This document shows positions 1-12,254 of a stretch of DNA of 64,000 nucleotides, piece by piece. The first letter of the stretch is position 1. Every line of letters starts with the position of its first letter. The position numbers and the translations under genes are program-made. The stretch comes from Xylocopa sonorina (taxonomy: Eukaryota > Arthropoda > Insecta > Hymenoptera > Apidae): the NCBI RefSeq assembly GCF_050948175.1, contig NW_027490495.1, positions 113,474 through 177,473 on the forward strand, read 5' to 3'. The notes under the pieces are model-generated. The model saw only the letters and a program-made list of their open reading frames with translations. It was not told the origin of the DNA and did no database searches.

Positions 1-16
1 CAAATAATCCAGAGGA

Positions 17-41
17 CCCCCTCTAGACACACCAGAGGGGG
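17..41. repeat. Perfect 8-bp inverted repeat
   Basis: CCCCCTCT at 17-24 pairs perfectly with AGAGGGGG at 34-41 around a 9-nt loop. It is GC-rich and could fold as a hairpin in DNA or RNA. The role is unknown. It does not look like a bacterial-type terminator in this eukaryotic setting. Confidence 0.6.
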
Positions 42-163
42 CGATCAGGGAAGATCGCCGAAATCCACCGATCGATGCCCCGAACAATACCGAAGCGTAT
101 GGCCCTACCCCATCAAGGAGCCCTAAGGAGGATCTAAGGGGATCCGAAGACCCCCAGCAAACC

Positions 164-170
164 TATATAA
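164..170 (+). promoter_or_regulatory. TATA-box-like sequence
   Basis: TATATAA lies about 20-35 bases upstream of a pyrimidine-rich stretch (CCTCTTATTCTTCT, about 194-207) that could hold an initiator, and ahead of the (GA)n tract. Position and spacing resemble an insect core promoter or an LTR U3/R boundary. There is no supporting ORF of recognisable function downstream, so this is weak. Confidence 0.2.
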
Positions 171-227
171 TGAGCTAGCCAGCACGAAGACAGCCTCTTA
201 TTCTTCTGAACGACTTAGCGACTACTT

Positions 228-230
<3 letters not shown>

Positions 231-287
<57 letters not shown>
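231..287 (+). repeat. (GA)n microsatellite
   Basis: An uninterrupted GA dinucleotide run of 57 bases. Such tracts are common in insect genomes and are binding sites for GAGA-type factors. Here it lies about 60 bases downstream of a TATA-like box. The purity of the run suggests it is young or still changing in length. Confidence 0.95.
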
Positions 288-290
<3 letters not shown>

Positions 291-840
291 GACGGACTGA
301 ACGAGATCCATACTTGTTGGAAACGAGAACGTGAGTCCTTATACGCTAAAGCGTCCCATTTGTTCCCTGCCGCAATTGTGATATCGCGTATTGTAATTTG
401 TATTGTATAACGGGTGGTGATCCCCGGTCATTCGCGGCGTGTCGTATACCCTTTTGTAATACCGCGTCGAGGCAATCTAGAAAGAAGCCGTGAGTTCAGT
501 ATCCCGCGACCCTAATTTGCGCACTCGGCTAGAAGCAGTCGAGCGAAAGAGTATTTCGAAATTTCCAGGGTTATCTTGCACCGGGTTTCCCCGGGTTGCG
601 TGGTTTATTAGTTTCTGCTACTTCTTGAGTAGCTGGCGCCCAAAAAGTCTCAACCTCGCTGCTTCGAAATACTTGCTGGATAGGAAATTTATTGCTCTGT
701 ACTTCGCGTTGCCGAAGCACGAGGATATTCTGTGCCCCGATATAACCCCGGACTAAACTTCTGGATACCCCGTTATTATTGGTTCTATATACCCTTTTCT
801 TGCGGATTGTAACGGGAAAAACCGTCACAGTACTTAATTA

Positions 841-1715
841 TACATGACTGCATAAAAAGGATGTCATATACTTTTATAATCAATGCGATATAAGAATATA
901 AAACGATGAACTATCCACTCCCATCAGGAGTAAAAACAATGTTTGGTACGCAAAGTTCATTGCAAAATATAATCAAGCAGTTAATATATCAAATCACTGC
1001 ACACAATAAATCACTGAATGTATAATGATATGAATAGTAAGAAAAACATATTTACCTGTTAGATGTTTATAAATTCAAATTTAAAAGTCCAAGTCACATT
1101 TAATATATTATTGTTTAACAAGGTGATTTAATGTTGTTTCAAATAGGCATGCAGAACTAGCTCGTACTTCTGTCAATGTAATTTCATTCGAAAAATACAA
1201 AGGATAAGAGGAAATATTCTCCAATATATAACATATATAAATCAACGGATGCAAGAGAGAACACTCGATCTCGGTGTAACGAGACCGGGGCGTCATCCTG
1301 CAGTAATCGTATAACGCCTGTTCCTAGATGGTGTAGAGAGTGAATGTGGAGGGTGAAAAGCATAAAATAACAACAATGTAACTAAAGAGAAAGAGAAAGA
1401 GAATATGTGGAAGCATTGCATTTATTAAGAGGAAATCCTAGAAATATCAAACAACAGATTATATACCATACTGTAAGGGTAAGGTACAACGAAATAGACG
1501 ATATCGTGAGAGAAACTAAAAAAATCGAGAAACTTAAAAAGAAAATAATAATTTAGATTGAGCGAATTAATATCACTGATCCCGGCAAGCTTAATGGAAA
1601 ACGCATAACGATGAATCGGTTAGAGTATAAGATAGATGTTGGTCGCGGTTTGAGTGGCCCTGGGAATCCTTTGCCCGCATCAGGGCAGGCAGTAGGATGG
1701 TGGAGAGCCTGCCCT
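841..1715. other. AT-rich single-copy DNA, no gene seen
   Basis: AT-rich sequence without long open frames, tandem repetition or recognisable transposon ends. Small purine-rich patches (GAGAAAGAGAAAGAG near 1385-1400) are the only low-complexity parts. From about 1620 the composition becomes more GC-rich, and the stretch ends in an inverted repeat (1682-1715) where the first recognisable satellite homology starts. I see nothing functional in it. Confidence 0.5.
1682..1715. repeat. Inverted repeat at the satellite edge
   Basis: AGGGCAGGC at 1682-1690 is the exact reverse complement of GCCTGCCCT at 1707-1715, with a 16-base loop. A competing smaller hairpin pairs TGCCC (1672-1676) with GGGCA (1683-1687). 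Satellite-like sequence becomes recognisable directly after it, at CCTGTTGC. It may mark the junction between single-copy DNA and the array, or be a coincidence of a GC-rich patch. Confidence 0.55.
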
Positions 1716-2400
1716 CCTGTTGCTTGGATCTATAGAATTCACATTCTATTGTAGAGTAGAAGCAGATAATTATAATGCTTTTCATAGAAGATTACAGCTT
1801 ACTTAATTCGAAACGTTGAAATGAGATGAGTCATGGCATTGTATAATGCATTAGTACTCTACTGTCTCGACATGTAGACACTACGAAGGGCAATCCTGTT
1901 GCATGGAGCTGTAGAATTTACATTCTTATGAAGTTTTAAAGCAGATAAGCATAGAGCTATGCATAAGAGATTACAGCATTCTTACTTTGAAACGATGAAA
2001 TGGGATGCGCCAGCGCATTGCATGGAGAATTCTAGCTCGATTGCTTTAACAGATAGACACTATGGAGCGCCATACCGTTGCATGGAATTATATAGTTCAC
2101 ATTCTATTGAAGACCTCTAACAGTTAAGCACAATGTTATGGATATATGATTACAGATTCTTTGCATTGAAACGTTGAAATGAGATGCGACATCGCGCTGA
2201 TTGAAGAATTAGAAATGTCTTGCTTGGACACGTAGAGATCTGGAATCGATATTCTGTTGCAAGTAAGTATAGGATTCACATCCTTCTAAGGTCTAGATGC
2301 AGATAAATGTAACATATTGCATAGAACATTGCAATTTACCATGAATCGTTGAAATGACTTGCGACATCGTGTTGAATGAAGCAATAGAACAATATTGCTC
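1716..2400 (+). repeat. Diverged edge monomers of the satellite
   Basis: About four strongly decayed satellite copies in plus orientation. The shared anchor (GAAACG..GAAATG.GATG, matching GAAACATAGAAATGAGATG of the core array) sits at 1810, 1989, 2168 and 2343, then at 2518 in the first good core monomer. The spacings are 179, 179, 175 and 175 bp, against 174 bp inside the array. A second anchor (TTCACATTCT or TTTACATTCT) recurs near 1737, 1917, 2097 and 2275. Decay and length drift at the array end fit the known model in which unequal exchange homogenises the middle of a satellite but not its margins. Confidence 0.85.
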
Positions 2401-2479
2401 CGATAAGTAAGCAAATGGAAACGCTATTTCCTAGCAAGGAAGTGTCGCACTTACGTTTACTTATGGTGTAGACGAGGTA

Positions 2480-3890
2480 TACATAACACTTCGCGATGAA
2501 TATTATATCTTATCATGAAGCATAGAAATGAGATGCGATATCGCGTTCTGAGAAGCACTACAACTTTATTGCTACGATACGTAGGCATCTGCAGACGTCA
2601 TTTCCTAGCAAGGAATAGTCGCATTTACATTCTTTTGAAGTGAATACGAGGTATACATGACTTTTCGCAATGAATATTGTTTCTTATCATGAAACATAGA
2701 AGTGAGATGCGATATCGCGATTTAAGTAGCATTAGAACTCTATTGCTACGATACATAGACATCTAAACACGCTATTTGCCAGCAAGGAAGTGTCGCATTT
2801 ACATTCGTTTGGAGTGAATACGAGGTATACATGACACTTCGCAATGAATATTATATCTTATCATGAAGCATAGAAATGAGATGCGATATCGCGTTTTGAG
2901 AAGCACTACAACTCTATTGCTGCGATACGTAGGCATCCGCAAACGCTATTTCCTAGCAAGGAATAGTCGCGTTTACATTCTTTTGAAGTGAATACGAGCT
3001 ATACATGACACTTCGCAATGAATATTATATCTTATCATGAAACATAGAAGTGAGGTGCGATATCGCGTTTTAAGAAGCCTTAGAACTCTATGGCCTCGAT
3101 GCGGAGACATCTGCAAACGCTATTTCCTAGCAAGGAAGTGTCGCATTTACATTTGTTTGGAGTGAATACGAGGTATACATAACACTTCGCAATGAATATT
3201 ATATCTTATCACGAAACATGGAAATGAAATGCGACATCTCGTTTTAAGAAGCATTAGGACTCTTTTGCTACGATACGTAGACATCTGCAAAGGCTATTTC
3301 CTTGGATGGAAACGTCGAATTTACATTCTTTTGATGTGAATTCGAGGTATACATGACACTTCGCAACGAATATTATATCTTATCATGAAGCATAGAAATG
3401 AGATGCGATATCGCGTTCTGAGAAGCACTACAACTTTATTGCTACGATACGTAGGCATCTGCAGACGTCATTTCCTAGCAAGGAATAGTCGCATTTACAT
3501 TCTTTTGAAGTGAATACGAGGTATACATGACTTTTCGCAATGAATATTGTTTCTTATCATGAAACATAGAAGTGAGATGCGATATCGCGATTTAAGTAGC
3601 ATTAGAACTCTATTGCTACGATACGTAGACATCTAAATACGCTATTTGCCAGCAAGGAAGTGTCGCATTTACATTCGTTTGGAGTGAATACGAGGTATAC
3701 ATGACACTTCGCAATGAATATTATATCTTATCATGAAGCATAGAAATGAGATGCGATATCGCGTTTTGAGAAGCACTACAACTCTATTGCTGCGATACGT
3801 AGGCATCTGCAAACGCTATTTCCTAGCAAGGAATAGTCGCGTTTACATTCTTTTGAAGTGAATACGAGTTATACATGACACTTCGCAATG
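2480..3890 (+). repeat. Five-monomer (870-bp) local duplication
   Basis: The stretch at about 2480-3020 recurs at about 3350-3890, an offset of exactly 870 bp (5 x 174). They share rare variants such as GCACTACAACTTTATTGC, GCAGACGTCATTTCC and GAATATTGTTTCTTATC. This is a local unequal-exchange product that preserved monomer register. Confidence 0.85.
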
Positions 3891-5164
3891 AACATTATAT
3901 ATTATCACGAAACATAGAAATGAGATGCGATATCGCGATTTAAGCAGCATTAGAACTGTATTGCTACGAAACGTAGGCATCTGCAGACGTCATTTCCTAG
4001 CAAGGAATAGTCGCATTTACATTCTTTTGAAGTGAATGCGAGAGGTATGCATGACTTTTCGCAATGAATACTATATCTTATCATGAAACATAGAAGTGAG
4101 ATGCGATATCGCATTTAAGAAGCATTAGAACCCTATTGCCTCGATGCGGAGATATTTGCAAACGCTGTTTCCTAGCATGGAAGTGTCGCATTTACATTCT
4201 TTTGAAGTGAATACGAGGTATACATGACGCTTCGCAATGAATATTATATCTTATCACGAAACATATAAATGAGATGCGATATCGCCATTTAAGTAGCATT
4301 AAAACTCTATTGCTACGAAACGTAGGCATCCGCAAACGTCATTTCCTGGCAAGGAATAGTCGCATTTACATTCTTTTGAAGTGAATGCGAGGTAAGCATG
4401 ACTTCTCGCAATGAATATTATGTCTTATCATGAAACATAGAAGTGAGATGCGTTATCGCATTTAAGAAGCATTAGAACTCTATTGCCTCGATGCATAGAA
4501 ATCTGAATACGCTATTTCCTAGCTAGGAAATGTCGCATTTACATTCTTTTGAAGTGAATACGAGGTATACATGACACTTCGCAATGAATATTATATCTTA
4601 TCACGAAACATAGAAATGAGATGCGATATCGCGATTTAAGTAGCATTAGAACTCTATTGCTACAATACGTAGACATCTGAATACGTTATTTCCTAGCAAG
4701 GAAATGTCGCATTTACATTCGTTTGGAGTGAATACGAGGTATACATGACGCTTCGCAATCAATATTATATCTTATCATGAAGCATAGAAATGGGATGCGA
4801 TATCGCGTTTTGAGAAACATCAGAACTCTATTGCTACGATACGCAGACATCTGCAAACGCTATTTCCTAGGATGGAAGTGTCGCGTTTACATTCTCCTAA
4901 AGTGAATTCGAGGTACACATGACACTTCGGAATGAATATTATAACTTATCACGAAACATAGAAATGAGATGCGATTTCGCGATCTAAAAAGCATTAGAAT
5001 TCTATTTCTACGAAACGTAGGCATCTGCAGACGTTATTTCCTAGCAAGGAATATTAGCATTTACATTCTTTTGAAGTGAATACGAGGTATACATGACTCT
5101 TCGCAATGAATATTATATCTTATCATGAAACATTGAAGAGAGATGCGATATCGCGTTTTAAGAA

Positions 5165-7207
5165 GCATTAGAACTCTATGGCCTCGATGCGGAGACATCT
5201 GCAAACGCTATTTCCTAGCATGGAAGTTTCGCACTTACATTCTTTTGAAGTGAATACGAGGTATACATGACACATCGCAATGAAAATTTTACCTTATCAC
5301 GAAACATATAAATGAGATGCGATATCGCGATTTAAGTAGCATTAGAACTGTACTGCTACGAAACGTAGCCGTCTGGAAACGTCAATTCCTAGCAAGCAAT
5401 AGTCGCATTTACATTCTTTTGAAGTGAATACGAGGTATGCATGACACTTCGCAATTAATATTACATCTTCTCACGAAACATAGAAATGAGATGCGATATT
5501 GCGATTTAAGTAGCATTAGAACTCTATTGCTACCATACGTAGACATCTGAGTACGCTATTTTCTAGCAACGAAATGTCGCATTTACATTCGATTGGAGTG
5601 AATACGAGGTATTCATGACGCTTCGCTATCAATATTATATCTTTACATTATGCATAGAAATGATATGCGATATCGCGTTTTGAGAAGCATTAGAACTCTA
5701 TTGCTACGATACGTAGACATCTGCAAACGCTATTTCCTAGGAAGGAAACGTCGCATTTACATTCTTTTGAAGTGAATACGATGTATACATGACAGTTCGC
5801 AATGAATATTATATCTTATCACGAAGGATGTAAATGAGTTGCGATATCGCGATTTAAGTAGCATTAGAACTCTATTGCTACGATACGTAGACATTTGCAA
5901 ACGCTATTTCCTAGCAAGCAATAGTCGCATTTCCATTCTTTTGAAGTGAATACGATGTATACATGACACTTCGCAATGAATATTATATCTTATCATGTAA
6001 CATAGAAGAGAGATGCGATATCCCGTTTTAAGTAGCATTAGAACTCTATTGCCTCTATGTGTAGACATCTGCAGACGCAATTTCCTAGCAAGGAAGTTTC
6101 GCATTTACATTCTATTGAGGTGAATACGAGGTGTGCATGACACTTCGCAATGAATATTATATCTTATCACGAAACATATAAATGAGGTGTCATATCGCGA
6201 TTTAAGTAGCATTAGAACGCTATTGCTACGATACGTCGACATCTGCAAACGCTATTTCCTAGCAAGCAATATTCGCATTTACATTCTTTTGACGTGAATT
6301 CGAGGTATACATGACACTGCGGAATGAATATTATAATATATCACGATACATTGAAATGAGATGCGATATCGCGATCTAAGCAGCATTAGAACTCAATTTC
6401 TACGATACGTAGGCATCTGCAAACGCTATTTCCTAGCAAGGAATAGTAGCATTTACATTCTTTTGAAGTGAATACGAGGTATACATAACACTTCGCAATG
6501 AGTATTATATCTTATCATGAATCATAGAAGTGAGATGCGATATCCCGTTATAAGAAGCATTAGAACTCTATGGCCTCGATGCGGAGACATCTGCAAACGC
6601 TATTTCCTAGCATGGAAGTTTCGCAGTTACATTCTTTTGAAGTGAATACGAGGTATACATGACACATCGCAATGAAAATTTTATCTTATCACGAAACATA
6701 TAAATGAGATGCGATATCGCAATTTAAGTAGCATTAGAACTGTATTGCTACGAAACGTAGCCGTCTGGAAACGTCATTTCCTAGCAAGCAATAGTCGCAT
6801 TTACATTCTTTTGAAGTGAATACGAGGTATGCATGACACTTCGCAATTAATATTACATCTTCTCACGAAACATAGAAATGAGATGCGATATTGCGATTTA
6901 AGTAGCATTAGAACTCTATTGCTACCATACGTAGACATCTGAGTACGCTATTTTCTAGCAACGAAATGTCGCATTTACATTCGATTGGAGTGAATACGAG
7001 GTATACATGACGCTTCGCAATCAATATTATATCTTTACATTATGCATAGAAATGAGATGCGATATCGCGTTTTGAGAAGCATTAGAACTCTGTTGCTACG
7101 ATACGTAGACATCAGCAAACGCTATTTCCTAGGAAGGAAACGTCGCATTTACATTCTTTTGAAGTGAATACGAGGTATACATGACACTTCGCAATGAATA
7201 TTATAAA
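5165..7207 (+). repeat. Eight-monomer (1,392-bp) local duplication
   Basis: About 5165-5815 recurs at about 6557-7207 with an offset of 1,392 bp (8 x 174). Shared private variants include GACACATCGCAATGAAAATTTTA, found at 5269 and 6661, CGTAGCCGTCTGGAAACGTC, and CTACCATACGTAGACATCTG. A few differences between the copies show it is not brand new. Confidence 0.8.
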
Positions 7208-10200
7208 TTATCATGAAACATAGAAGTGACATGCGATATCGCGTTTTAAGAAGCATTAGAACTCTATTGCCTCGACGCGTAGACATCTGCAGACACTATT
7301 TCCTAGCACGGAAGTGTCGCATTTACATTCTTTTAAGTGAATACGAGGTGTACATGACACTTCGCAATGAATGTTATATCTTATCACGAAACATAGAAAT
7401 GAGATGCGATATCGCGTTTTATGAAGCATTAGAACTCTATTGCCTCGACGCATAGACATCTGCAGACGCTATTTCCTAGAATGGAAGTGTCGTATTTACA
7501 TTGTTTTGTAGTGAATACGAGGTGTACATGACACTTCGCAATGAATATTATATCTTATCACGAAACATATAATTGAGGTGTCATATCGCGATTTAAGTAG
7601 CTTTAGAACGCTATTGCTACGATACGTAGACATCTGCAAACGCTATTTCCTAGCAAGCAATAGTCGCATTTACATTCTTTTGAAGTGAATACAAGGTATA
7701 CATGACCATTCGCAATGAATATTATATCTTATCACGAAACATAGAAATGAGGTGCGATATCGCGATTTAAGTAGCATTAGAAATCTATTGCTACGATACG
7801 TAGACATCTGAATACGCTATTTCCTAGCAAGGAAGATTCGCATTTACATTCTTCTGAAGTGAATACGAGGTATACATGACACTTCACAATGAACATTATA
7901 TCTTATCATGTGACATATAAGTGAGATGCGATATCGCGACTTAAGAAGCTTTAGGACTCTATTGCCTCAATGCGGAGATATCTGCAAGGGCTATTTCCTA
8001 GCATGGAAATGTCGCATTTAGATTCCTTTGAAGTGAATTCGAGGTATACATGACACTTCGGAATGAATATTATAACCTATCACGAAACATAGAAATGAAA
8101 TGCGATATCGCGATCTAAGCAGCATTAGAACCCTATTGCCTCGATGTGGAGATATCTGCAAACGCTATTTCCTAGCAAGCAATAGTCGCATTTACATGCT
8201 TTTGAAATGAATTCGAGGTTTACATGACACTTCGCAATGAATATTATATCTTATCATGAAACATAGAAGTGAGATGCGATATCGCGTTTTAAGAAGCATT
8301 AGAACTCTATCGCCTCGATGGGTAGACATCTGCAGACGCTATTTCCTAGCAAGGAAGTGTCGCATTTACATTTGTTTGGAGTGAATAGGAGGTATGCATG
8401 ACACTTCGCAATGAATATTATATCAGATCACGAAACATAGAAATGGAATGCGACATCTCGTTTTAAGAAGCATTAGAACCCTATTGCTGCGATACGTAGG
8501 CATCTGCAGACGCTATTTCCTAGCAAGGAAGATTCGCATTTTCATTCTTCTGAAGTGAATACGAGGTATACATGACACTTCGCAAAGAACAATATATCTT
8601 ATCACGAATCATAGAAATGAGATGCTATATCGCGATCTAAGAAGCATTAGAACTCTATTGCTACGATACGTGGACATCTGCAAACGCTTTTTCCTAGCAA
8701 GCAATAGTCGCATTTACTTTCTTTTGAAGTGAATACGAGGTATACATGACACTTCGCAATGAATATTATATCTTATCATGAAACATAGAAGAGTGGTGCG
8801 ATATCGCTTTTTAAGAAGCATTAGAACTCTATGGCCTCTATGCGGAGACATCTGCAAACGCTATTTCCTAGCATGGAAGTGTCGCACTTACATTCTTTTG
8901 AAGTGAATACGAGGTATATATGACACTTCGCAATGAATATTATATCTCGTCACGAAACATATAAATGGGATGCGATATCGCGATTTAAGTAGCATTAGAA
9001 CTCTATTGCTACGATACGTAGACATCTGAATACGCTATTTCCCAGCAAGGAAGTGTCGCATTTACATTCGTTTGGAGTGAATACGAGGTATACATGACAC
9101 TTCGCATTGAATATTATATCTTATCATGAAGCATAGAAATGAGATGCGATATCGCGTTTTGAGAAGCATTAGAACCCTATTGCTGCGATACGTAGGCATC
9201 TGCAAACGCTATTTCCTAGCAAGGAAGATTCGCATTCACATTCTTTTGAAGTGAATACGAGGTATACATGACTCTTCGCAAAGAACATTATAACTTATCA
9301 CGAAACATAGAAATGAGATGCTATATCGCGATCTGAAAAGCATTAGAACTCTATTGCTACGATACGTGGACATCTGCAAACGCTATTTCCTAGCAAGCAA
9401 TAGTCGCATTTACTTTCTTTTGAAGTGAACACGAGGTATATATGACACTTCGCAATGAATATTATATCTTATCATGAAACACAGAAGAATGATGCGATAT
9501 CGCGTTTTAACAAGCATTAGAACCCTTTTGCTACGATACGTAAACATCTGAATACGCTATTTCCTAGCAAGGAAGTGTCGCATTTACATTCTTTTGTAAT
9601 GAATACGAGGTATACATGACACTTCGCAACGAATATTATATCTCATCACGAAACATAGAAATGAGATGCGAAAGCGCGTTTTAGGAAGCATTAGAACTCT
9701 ATTGCTACGATACGTAGACATCTGCAAACGCTATTTCCTAGTATGTAAGTGTCGCATTTACATTCTTTTGAAGTGAATGCAAGGTATGCATGATATTTCG
9801 CAATGAATATTATGTCTTATCATTAAACATAGAAGTGAGAAGCGATATCGCGTTTTAAGGAGCATTAGAACTCTATTGCTACGATACGTAGACATCTGCA
9901 AACAATATTTCCTAGCATGAAAGTGTCGCATTTACATACTTTTGAAGTGAATACGAGGTATACATAACACTCTACAATAAATATTATATCTTATTACGAA
10001 ACATAGAAGTGAGATGCGATATCGCGATTTAAGAAGCGCTATAACTCTATTGCTACGATGCGTAGACATCTGGAAATTCAATTTCCTAGCAAGGATGTGT
10101 CGCATTTACATTCTTTTGGAGTGAATACGAGGTATACATTACACTCCACAATGAATATTATATCTCATTACGAAACATAGAAATGAAATGCGACATCTCG

Positions 10201-12074
10201 GTTTAAGAAGCATTAGAACTCTATTGCTACGATACGTAGACATCTGCAAACGCTATTTCCTAGCAAGGAAGTGTCGCAATTACATTCATTTTTAGTGTAT
10301 GCGAGGTATACATGACACTTTGCAATGAATATTATATCTTATCATGAAACATAGAAATGAGATACGATATCGCGTTTTAAGGAGCACTAGAACTCTGTTG
10401 CTACGATACGTAGACATCAGGAAACGCTTCTTCCTAGAGAGGAAGTGTCGCATTTACATTCATTTGAAGTGTAGACGAGGAATACACAACACTTCGCAAA
10501 GAATATTATATCTTATCATGAGACATAAAAATGAGATGCGATATCGCGTTTCAAGGTGCATTAGAACACTATTGCTTCGATACGTAACCATCTGCAAACG
10601 CTACTTCCTAGCAAGGAAGTGTCGCATTTACATTCATTTGAAGTGAATACGAGGTATACCTACGTCTTCACAATGAATATTATATCTGATCACGAAACAT
10701 AGAAAAGAGATGCGATATCGATATTTAAGAAGCATTAGAGCTCTATTGCTTCGATACGGAGACATCTGCAAACGCTATTTCCTAGCATGGAAGTGTCGCA
10801 TTTACATTCGTTTGAAGTGAATACGCGGTATACGTCACAATTCGCAATGAATAATACATCTTATCATGAAACATAGAAATGAGATGCGATATCGCGACTT
10901 GAAATGCATTAGAACTCTATTGCTACGATACGTAGACATCACCAAAAGCTATTTCCTAGCAAGGAAGAGTCGCATTTACATACTTCTGAAGTGAATACGA
11001 GGTATACATAACACTGCACAATGAATATTATATCTTATCATGAAACATAGCTATGAGATGCGACATCGCGTTTTAAGAAGCACTAGATCTCTATTGCTTC
11101 GATACGGAGACATCTGCAAACGCAATTTCCTAGCAAGGAAGTGTCGCATTTACATTCTTTTGAAGTGCATACTCGGTATACGTGACACCTCGCAATGAAA
11201 ATAACATCTTATCACGAAACATAGGAATGAGTTGTGATAACGCGATTTAAGTAGCATTAGAACTCTATTGCTACGATAAGTAGACATCTGCAAACGCAAT
11301 TTCCTAGCAAAGAAGTGTCGCATTTACATTCTTTTGAAGTGTATACTCGGTATACGTGACACCTCGCAATGAAAATTACATCTTATCACGAAACATAGGA
11401 ATGAGTTGCGATAACGCGTTTTATGTAGCATTAGAACTCTATTGCTACGATACGTAGACATCTGCAAACGCTATTTCCTAGCAAGGAAGTGCCGCATTTA
11501 CATTCTTCTGACGTGAATTCGAGGTATGCATGACACTTCGCAATGAATATTATATCTTATCGTGAAACATAGAAGAAAGATGCGATATCGCGTCTTGAGA
11601 AGCACTAGAACTCAATTGCTACGATACGTAGACATCTGCAAACGCTATTTCCTAGCAAAGAAGTGTCGCATTTACATTCTTTTGAAGTGAATACGAGGTA
11701 TACATAACACTGCACAATGAATATTAAATCTTGTCATGAAACATAGAAATGAGATGCGATATGGCGATTTAGGAAGCATTAGAACTCTATTGCTTCGTTA
11801 CGTAGACATCTGCAAACGCTACTTCCTGGCAAGGAAGTGTCGCAATTACATTCATTTGAAGTGTATGCGTGGTATACATGACACTTCACGATGAATATTA
11901 TATCCTACCATGAAACATAGAAATGAGATGCGATATCGCGTTTTAAGTAGCATTAGAACTCTATTGCTACGACACGTAGACATCTGCAGACGATATTTCC
12001 TAGGAAGGAAGAGTCGCATTCACATTCTTTTGAAGTGAATACGAGGTATACATAACAATCCACAATAAATATTA

Positions 12075-12076
12075 TA
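12075..12076. other. TA target-site duplication, left
   Basis: TA directly left of the mariner end. The matching TA lies at 13368-13369. Removing the element and one TA restores the uninterrupted satellite sequence AATATTATATCTTATC, which shows the exact insertion point within a monomer. Confidence 0.93.
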
Positions 12077-12106
12077 TTGAGTTGGCAACAAAGTAATTGC
12101 GGATTT
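12077..12106 (+). repeat. Mariner 5' terminal inverted repeat
   Basis: Starts TTGAGTTGGC and ends GTAATTGCGGATTT. It matches the reverse complement of 13338-13367 at 27 of 30 bases, with mismatches at repeat positions 4, 9 and 14. This is the binding site for the transposase N-terminal domain. Confidence 0.95.
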
Positions 12107-12254
12107 CACTCGTAGATGGCTTCAGTTGAATTTTTGGGTTTGCGTTACAAATGTAAAACACATTTTGTTGTTTGATAGTTGCCAATTCAACTGTCAATCA
12201 GTAAAAAAAGTTTTTTTATCGGTTGCGTGGTTTTCGTTTGGCCTTCGTTGAAAA

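Larger units (their letters stand above)
1..840. other. Non-satellite flank, unassigned
   Basis: This stretch does not match the 174-bp satellite and is richer in GC and CpG than the DNA after 840. It contains a short hairpin, a TATA-like box, a long (GA)n tract and a partly open frame (490-756, GTG start, 88 codons) with no recognisable domain. TATA, then a T/C-rich stretch, then a short block near 634 resembling a tRNA-primer binding site would fit the remnant of an LTR retrotransposon, but I see no gag/pol sequence and no second LTR. Alternatives are an untranslated region of a cellular gene or ordinary intergenic DNA. What it is remains unknown. Confidence 0.4.
2401..12076 (+). repeat. 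Satellite array A, left part (174-bp monomers)
   Basis: Continuous head-to-tail monomers. The block TTTCCTAGCA-like recurs at 2427, 2601, 2775, 2949, 3123 and 3297, exactly 174 bp apart. Each monomer carries, in order, a GAAATGAG box, the 10-bp palindrome GCGATATCGC, an AGAACTCTATTGCTACGAT segment, a CTATTTCCTAGCAAGGAA segment with short inverted arms, GTCGCATTTACATTC, GAATACGAGGTATACATGA, and an AATATTATATCTTATCA stretch. Monomers differ from each other at many sites, so this part is poorly homogenised. There are no genes in this interval; short ORFs here are satellite translations. Confidence 0.97.

Noticed and set aside
400..720. CCGGGTT direct repeat (581 and 591) and other short GC-rich repeats
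   Set aside because: Too short and isolated to support a feature.
490..756. 88-codon open frame in the left flank (GTG start), with an 86-codon frame opposite
   Set aside because: No recognisable domain, no ATG, and no supporting context; frames of this length are expected by chance in the more GC-rich flank.
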